Shown here: positions 57,683 to 64,000 of the stretch, in pieces | How positions within the stretch are numbered: position 1 is the first letter of the stretch | How the letters are laid out: each line of letters starts with the position of its first letter | NCBI GenBank assembly: GCA_034401795.1 | Contig: CM067371.1 | Coordinates: 82,277,306-82,341,305 of the forward strand | DNA from: Chaetoderma sp. LZ-2023a | Lineage: Eukaryota > Mollusca > Caudofoveata > Chaetodermatida > Chaetodermatidae | Reading direction: 5' to 3' | Length of the DNA stretch: 64,000 bases | Notes under the pieces: model-generated | The model's input: the letters and a program-made list of their open reading frames with translations, nothing else | Database searches by the model: none | Told to the model about the DNA's origin: nothing | Translations under genes and position numbers: made by a program

Positions 57683-57850
57683 GAATAGTAAAGACATAGC
57701 GGTACAATTTGTACAACGTGTCGCACTATTACGCGTTTAAGACGGACTAAATCGAGTCATTCACGCTGTAATTGATTATGACGTCATCCTACACGTCGCG
57801 CGGTTAATTATGACGTCATATGATGGATGAATAAAGTGTAAAGGTCCGTT
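57683..57850 (+). mobile_element. Family A 3' half
   Basis: AATAGTAAAGACATA..CAATTTGTACAACGTGTCG to GTAAAGGTCCGTT with two TGACGTCAT sites. Confidence 0.7.
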
Positions 57851-57884
57851 TAGACCAACAATGCGAGAAAAACTATTCTGTACA

Positions 57885-58020
57885 GACGCTAAGTTGACTG
57901 GGAGCTGTTGCGTGGCTATGGTAGCAACAGGGTCCTCTCAAATTAGTTTTAGGATATTCAGCAGCTTATCTGTATATTTACCTTAAAACTGAGATTCTGG
58001 GAATTCAGGGGTCAAAGGGT
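57885..58020 (-). mobile_element. Family A fragment with hairpin
   Basis: GACTGGGAGCTGTTGCGTGGC pairs with GGTAGCAACAGG..; continues to GGGAATTCAGGGGTCAAAGG. Confidence 0.6.
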
Positions 58021-58563
58021 TACGGGTTCACGGTAAATACTGTGTGACCTCTCTCGCATCTGAACCAAATATACGACGTCAGTATTGTGTGTCCGTGTGT
58101 TAAAAATAATGTTCGGCTTCTGACACGATGTAGTGTAGGGCTAATGATATTTGTAAGAAATGATATTTTTATTCATCCAAAATTCTTGTATTCTTTCTCT
58201 TTAAAACTTGATCTTGAAGCAGGTCCATGCAACGCGTTGTCGATGGTAGTGCATCATTGTGGAGGGTAACTAACACGCAGGGCTGTAAATTTAATGTCAA
58301 ACATAAGGTATAATTCTGCGTGTGATTGGGGTTTGAGGACTGTTAAGGCGTATCGGAAGACCATGTGACTGGCCCGCTATGATCTCCCCCTTACGACCCC
58401 ACCCACCATCCTTTCCCGTCCATAAGACATTTGGCATGATTAGACATGGCGAGAAGCAATTTCCTGCATTCTGAGTAGAGGCACATTTGATCTGATTGGA
58501 AATTTGCATAGACTTAATATTTTAGTGAGAATTTTAAAAGCAGTTTTTTAATTAAGAATTCCG

Positions 58564-58567
<4 letters not shown>

Positions 58568-58615
<48 letters not shown>
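58568..58615. repeat. (GT)n microsatellite
   Basis: About 23 uninterrupted dinucleotide units. Confidence 0.95.
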
Positions 58616-58618
<3 letters not shown>

Positions 58619-60015
58619 CACACCATTTTGGCCAGGGATTGTATCAATTCTCAGTCAAGTGGCATAGCTTAAACATAAGACTACTGGCAATGACTATTTC
58701 CAAATGAAGTAACTGTACATATTGTTTACTCAGAAAGCAGGAGATTACTTCTCCGAGCGTCTGATGACCCAATTTTCCCTCCATATATCGACCCCTTTTC
58801 TCTCTCATTGAGAGCATGTACGAGTGATAGCGCATGGGCAAGAAGGGGTGGAAAAATGATAGAAGTGAAAACGAATAAGGAAATCAAAACAGCTTTGCTT
58901 TTGCAAAATGCTTTGATCCTGGTTTTCAGATAAGTCATATTTTGCAGAACATGAAAAACATTTCCTGGCATCGGTATATAGCTCACCATCATCAACTCTT
59001 CCATAACCTATCATCGTCAGATGACACGCTTATCTGAAACTGACATGGCTAATCTCGCAGCAGACGATAGTGAAATGGGCGCGTGAAAAGATTAGCCATA
59101 CACGCATGCACGTACTAAGTATGATGGGAATCAAATATCTTTTTATATAACATTTTTCTTACTATGATCAAGATGGATAACGGTAAGAGGGCATCGCGTG
59201 TAACGGTAACGCTGCAATTCCAGAAATACAAGTATGTTCATTCCATAGCGCTTTTGCATCATAGCTTTTGAGAATTTGGACGATTAGCTGAAAATGTTAC
59301 CTAAAGATGGTTGCAACAACTGTCAGCCCAGTTATTGCTGTAGATATGAAACAGTATCGTCCCTAGGTAGTAATGGAGTTGTCGTCTGTAGCAGGTATAT
59401 GGACTGTCGCGATTAATATGGTCGCCCCGGCCACTAATATCTTATATCTGGCCCGATAATCGGCATTTCAGTCGAGATTTTGTAAACGTGTTTATGTCTT
59501 GGTTGATTTCGCTACATAAAAACATATAAATCGTACTGTAGTATCTTGATAAAAGGAAGTTAGATAGTAAAACACATTCTGTGTATTGTAATATTTAAAA
59601 ACTAATATATATATCCTATTTCTGATGATAGACTTGGAGTAATAAATACCACAGGGCTCATAGACAAAATTAATATGAGGTGTACCTTGATTGAGTGTCC
59701 AGGAAGAAATAGCATCTTTCCGCTCGAGGAGGGGTCAGGGATCGATGCTCTGAAAATTTTGAAATGTGAATGATCTCAGAATTGATCGCCTACGTTTTGA
59801 GCGTGTTTATTTTGATTTCAAATAATTTATATTTCAATCTAAAATGGCCAATATTGCAATGACGATGAATGTCTGGGATGAATGTCTGGTATGGATGCAA
59901 TTGTATATATAGAAATCACATTGGTGCATGCTGGGGATTAGTTTTGCACAGAAATAGTGGAAACATCCAGGAATCGGACTTCTAGGTATATATTTAAAGG
60001 ACCACATATAGATGT
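58616..60015. other. No gene seen
   Basis: Minus-strand frames at 58,726-59,014 overlap each other and lack support. Confidence 0.35.
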
Positions 60016-60019
60016 AACG

Positions 60020-60125
60020 CGCCACTATCGAATTTGCGCCGTTGGCCAATGGCGTATGGACCAATATCAAATTTGATATCGGCGTGGCCGTTGGCAAACG
60101 GCGCAGGGGACCAATATTGAAATCG
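60020..60125 (-). repeat. Family D left arm (second pair)
   Basis: Two units with GCGCCGTTGGCCAATGGCG and GGACCAATATCAAATTTGATATCGGCG; a (TA)n tract follows at 60,128-60,148. Confidence 0.7.
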
Positions 60126-60734
60126 ATGTATATATATATATATATACGATATGAAACGGTATCAAAGTACACGAATTTCTGTTTCCAATGGAATCTTATT
60201 AATGGCTGGCGAACACATAACTAACTAAACAGATAAAACGCCATAATTCTTAAATTTGAATACTTTAATAACACAATTTCGTATAACCATGAAATCAAAT
60301 AGCACAATAGCACACAATGTTATATACTATTAAAAGGTGCATATTCATACCAAAATTCTTGAAAATAATATTGTTATTAATGATGTTTTCACTGTAGCGA
60401 ACTTATCTAGAAGAAATTGCTCCACCTGAATAATTAATATGATTTTCAGACTGACATGAGTACATGCCAAAATTTACTGAGTAGATTTAGCGGCGCATTG
60501 CTTAATTCTAAGAGGATCAATTACTTTCAAAGGTGTATACAATGCGGACATCGATGTCGCTGCTACGTATTCTTTTGTTTCCACATTTTTATTGAAAATG
60601 AAACCAAGTCCGTATTCACTTCTAACAACTTTGGAACCTTCTGTAACTTTCGTCCACCGCCACTACGATACACCATTGTGTAACACCTGAGTAGACACCT
60701 TTAGGCAGACGAACATGCAATCAGAAACTATGTA

Positions 60735-60845
60735 ATTAGATATTGGTCCCCTGCGCCGTTGGCCAACGGGCGCGCTGATATCAAATTCGATATTCGTCTC
60801 CTGCACTGTTGGCCAACGGGCGCGCCGATATCAAATTACCTATAC
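60735..60845 (+). repeat. Family D right arm (second pair)
   Basis: Two units (GCGCCGTTGGCCAACGGGCG, GATATCAAATTCGATATTCG) inverted relative to 60,020-60,125, enclosing about 600 bp without a gene. Confidence 0.7.
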
Positions 60846-60875
60846 ACATCAGAATACGTGTAAATACAATTGTTA

Positions 60876-60922
60876 GAATTGCATATATTTTTAGAGGCTT
60901 AAATTGTGTACCTAGTTTGCCT
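60876..60922 (+). mobile_element. Family B TIR fragment
   Basis: TATATTTTTAGAGGCTTAAATTG followed by TGTACCTAG, then unrelated sequence. Confidence 0.6.
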
Positions 60923-60991
60923 AGACAGGATGGAGTGTTAGCAATGTCTAATTTTTGTTCCTTTTCTGTTGTTTGCTGTTGCGTTGTGTTG

Positions 60992-61260
60992 TCTGTGCTG
61001 TACTGTGCTGTGCTGTGCTGTGCTGTGCTGTGCTGTGCTGTGCTGTGCTGTGCTGTGCTGTGCTGTGCTGTGCTGTGCTGTGCTGTGCTGTGCTGTGCTG
61101 TGCTGTATTGTGCTGTGCTGTGCTGTGTGCGTTGCGTTGCGTTGCGTTGCGTTGCGTTGCGTTGCGTTGCGTTGCGTTGCGTTGCGTTGCGTTGCGTTGC
61201 GTTGCGTTGCGTTGCGTTGCGTTGCGTTGCGTTGCGTTGCGTTGCGTTGCGTTGCGTTGT
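60992..61260. repeat. Pentamer array switching from TGTGC to GTTGC units
   Basis: About 26 TGTGC-type units to about 61,127, then about 26 GTTGC units to 61,258. Open frames on both strands (CCAVL-, NATQR-, STAQH-rich) are by-products. Confidence 0.95.
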
Positions 61261-61317
61261 GCTGTAGTGTGCTGCATGTGGTTGGCGTGGCAGAGCATGG
61301 CATGGCTTTGTGGGGTA

Positions 61318-61550
61318 GTGTGGCGGTGGCGGTGGCGGTGGTGGTGGCGGCGGCGGCGACGGCGACGACGGCGGCGACCACGACGACGGCAGCGGCGGCG
61401 GTCGTGAGGTTGAAATTGGTGTCGGTGGTGGCGGTGGTGGTTGTGGCAACGACGACGGAGGCGACGACGGCGGCGGCAGCAGCGGGGGCGGTGCTGATGG
61501 AGGCGGAGGCGGTGCCAGCGGCGGCAGAATCCGCCTTCACCACCACCACT
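61318..61550. repeat. GGC/GAC-rich triplet tract
   Basis: Imperfect GGCGGT, GGCGAC and GGTGGT units immediately after the pentamer array. Confidence 0.85.
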
Positions 61551-61559
61551 TGCAAACGC

Positions 61560-62399
61560 CATAGACGTTTTCAGATTTTAAGCTATTTTAAGCAACTTTG
61601 ATGGAATTCATGTAGATGTTTAATATATATGACCACCATTTTAAAATTCCACATGTCTAAATACCGAGGAATTTATTCCTGTAAACAGGCTAATATTGAG
61701 CGTTTTATGGCATATCCGTCACTGAATCTAGTTGTTGGGATATGCGTGCTTGATGAGGCTAAATAAAAGTCAATTGTGCAAGACGGTAAAAATGTTCGCA
61801 AGAACCCATGTACCAATTACCGAGGCGCCATAACATTCGTAATATTGCTGGGAAATTGTGAAAATCTGTACAGATTCTATAGTCAACGACGTGAAACCTG
61901 CCTAAAAGCAGACGATCTGCAACGATTCGCTCCGGGTGTCGTCAGCTAGTGTCAAGATTGTGACGAGCCACCTCACGCGCGCAGAGCGCACAAAAATTGT
62001 CCCGAGTGAAAAATATCTCCGTTTCAGTCTCACCAAAAATCAACCTGCGACATTATGAGTGATGCATTATACAGGGTATTTTGACATAGACTTTTCAAAC
62101 ATTTTCAAATTTAAGGGCCTTTATACTCCTCCGCGAATACTTCAACACGCGACGGTCAGGTGGGTGGACGTCGTCGTCTGCTGTTGCTTCTGCTAGATGT
62201 AATCAGTCCCAGATGCTGAACACGTCTGCCGCCGTTAAGATCGTCTGTTGAATAATATTTAACACAGCTTCTGTTGTAACAGGTCAACATATACAAGTCG
62301 TTTGCTGAATCTCCTCCCCTACATGACGATAGCTGATCGGTGTGTACTGTAACCCGCTTATTGCGCATGTAATACAAATTTACTACGGAAGTTCAACAA
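61560..62399. other. No gene seen
   Basis: A 73-codon minus-strand frame at 62,156-62,377 shows no domain. Confidence 0.35.
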
Positions 62400-63165
62400 T
62401 GATGGATACGACCTAGTACTCAAGTATATGATGTCACAATCAATTCACCTTTCCAGAGTACCCACACATCATATGACGTCATAATGAACTGCGTGATGTG
62501 TACAATGACATCATAATGAATGACGTCATGAATGACGTCGATAAGCACGTCACGAACGCATATTTGATGACGGTCTATGGGCTGTTGTACAAATTGTTTG
62601 CTTTTACTATTTAATAATTATTCTGTTGAATATTTTGAAACTAATTTGACTGGGCGCTGTTGCTGCCTATGGCAGCAACAGCACCCAGTCTAATTAGTTA
62701 CAAAATATTCAACAGCTTCCCTGTATAGTTTTCAGGAAATTGATAGCTAGGGCATTCGTGGATTGATCAATCCAAACACGGCGAGGTGTGGGTGGAGCTT
62801 AGCTAGTGATGGGCGGGGCATAGCTAAAAAATGGAAAGGTCCATTACGTCACATGTAGGCTGACATCACACTCATAATTACCTTAAGATACTCCGCCATT
62901 GAATTGTAATGTGTTTGATGGATTTACTATGTAATGAACATTCTGTTGAATATTCCGAAACAAATTTAACTGGGTGCTGTTGCTGTCATAGGCAGCAACA
63001 TCACCCAGTCAAATTAGTTTCCGAATTGTCAGCAACTTACCTGTCTAATTATTTTGAAAATGGGATTCTGAGAATTCGTGTTCCAAAGTATATAAATCTA
63101 TCCCAACACGTACGCAAGGTGTGTGGAGCTTAGCTAGAAATGGGCGTGGCTTAGCTAGGCATTGA
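62400..63165 (-). mobile_element. Family A outer element (GGATCC-end subfamily) split by a nested copy
   Basis: Outer parts 62,400-62,441 and 62,846-63,165. CAATCAATT/ACGTCACATG would be contiguous as in the copy at 50,474. The hairpin (GCTGTTGCTGTCATAGGCAG) is near perfect. Confidence 0.8.
62442..62845 (-). mobile_element. Family A inner element, full length (404 bp)
   Basis: AATTCACCTTTCC to GGAAAGGTCCATT, same orientation as its host copy and very similar to the copies at 46,820 and 53,485. Confidence 0.9.
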
Positions 63166-63670
63166 TCTCCCGATTAATCTGCTATAGCAAACAATTGTTT
63201 TCTTATCAATATATATACTAAAATCAGCAGGTTTTTTAGTTGAACGGCTGAGCTTAAAGGCGGCATAACATTTCAGTCAAAATCATCTTCAAACTTAAGT
63301 TCAATGCGTTAGCTTATATCCTGGTATTTGACAGGTTTTGAACATAGAACAGAAAATAACTTACTCGATTTTGTTATATCAGAAATTGATTTATGAATTA
63401 ACGACTGGAATATTTACATATTCGCTTTTAAACATATGGCCTAGTCTATGAAATATATATATATATCTATTAGGACGATTAAAACGTTCGTCCTTATTGA
63501 TGAAGAACCTTATGAACTTTATATTCTGTCTCAATATTTAAAACCAGTATGGATCTGGGTGTTTCGGTACATATTTCCATCAGTTCCACCAGACACAGGT
63601 TGTTTTGTTTCATCACACGTACCAGAATAAACCTTCACAGATTCTGATTAATATCAAATAATCAAAATAT
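63166..63670. other. No gene seen
   Basis: AT-rich; a short (TA)n tract at 63,452-63,466. Confidence 0.35.
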
Positions 63671-63675
63671 TTACG

Positions 63676-63945
63676 TTAACCGCCTCTTCAGCGACCGTGT
63701 GTACATCTCCATGCAGAGTTATCTTCCCTTGACGACAGACGCGGATCATGACCGATGCTACCAAGCTCGTCTCCGGTCTATTGAAAACTGGTTTCATTTC
63801 GCCGTACTTTAGTTTTTTCATTAACTTGTTCATATCTTTTCCTGGTAATCTATTGTTGATTTTGAAAACAGTATTTCTGTAACCTGTTGCTGTCATAGAA
63901 AGCAGCGGTACGCCATCGTCGTATTCAACATCAATATGGGAACAC
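63676..63945 (-). CDS. Possible host exon
   Basis: An open minus-strand frame of about 88 codons without strong composition bias reads VEYDDGVPLLSMTATGYRN and then a charged, mixed sequence. A pyrimidine-rich stretch and AG precede it near 63,946, and GTAAAT follows near 63,676, which could serve as splice sites. It is the only frame outside the viral block that reads like ordinary protein. I recognise no domain. Confidence 0.35.
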
Positions 63946-64000
63946 TTCTCTCAAAAAGACCTACGTTAATTCTTACAAAATCTTAATACGCTCCTATGCC

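Noticed and set aside
60781-61601. Several 150-222-codon frames on both strands
   Set aside because: Produced by pentamer and triplet repeats, open in several frames at once.
561-63165. CRISPR-like array from repeated palindromes
   Set aside because: The hairpins are dispersed kilobases apart in both orientations within complete elements; there is no regular spacer pattern and there are no cas genes.

Overview
The window looks like about 64 kb of a marine-invertebrate-type nuclear genome. It is AT-rich, with no operons, no intact host gene, many dispersed short inverted-repeat elements and kilobase-scale simple repeats. I cannot name the species. About 50 kb consists of repeat-laden non-coding DNA. 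Embedded in it, at roughly 16.8-30.4 kb, is a block that is visibly more GC-rich and densely coding.

The block is a decayed endogenous Polinton/Maverick-like virus or transposon. It carries a protein-primed family B DNA polymerase with exonuclease and polymerase motifs (17.3-20.9 kb, plus strand), broken by three frameshifts and four in-frame stops. A probable FtsK/HerA (A32-like) packaging ATPase lies at 22.5-23.3 kb on the minus strand. Around and beyond it are about ten small genes of unrecognised family, packed with overlaps of a few bases. I could not find a retroviral-type integrase, an adenovirus-type protease or a double-jelly-roll capsid, so the gene set is unlike a textbook Polinton. 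A three-gene module (acidic repeat protein, small beta-rich protein, 323-residue beta-rich protein) plus the start of a secreted small protein occurs twice in tandem (25.35-27.18 and 27.68-29.55 kb), with different breaks in each copy. Between the copies sit three subterminal-like tandem repeats and a 71-bp near-perfect inverted repeat, which looks like a pair of facing viral termini. The whole block is bracketed by 187-bp direct repeats (16,824-17,010 and 30,253-30,438). Several genes share a GTTTAA(A/G)C-type motif and a TATA-like stretch just before the start codon, possibly a common viral promoter.

The rest of the window is dominated by one miniature inverted-repeat family (called family A here). 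It has more than 25 full or partial copies, typically about 400 bp. A copy has short TIRs (AATKSACCTTTCC), a GC-box-like subterminal motif, a central 44-bp-armed hairpin and a cluster of TGACGTCA (CRE/ATF consensus) palindromes. Copies are nested into each other at least twice. Four further repeat families are recognisable: B (TIR with TTTTAGAGGCTTAA), C (a 0.5-kb pair in opposite orientation at 36.1 and 55.8 kb), D (foldback-like elements whose arms are 48-bp tandem units, at 34.3-35.2 and 60.0-60.8 kb) and E (a pair at 42.6 and 46.3 kb). Large simple-repeat tracts occur at 14.0-14.2, 32.0-33.35, 45.36-46.20 and 60.99-61.55 kb. The only host-gene hint is a possible exon at about 63.67-63.95 kb on the minus strand. 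A fragment of a transposon-associated protein may lie at 54.27-54.48 kb.
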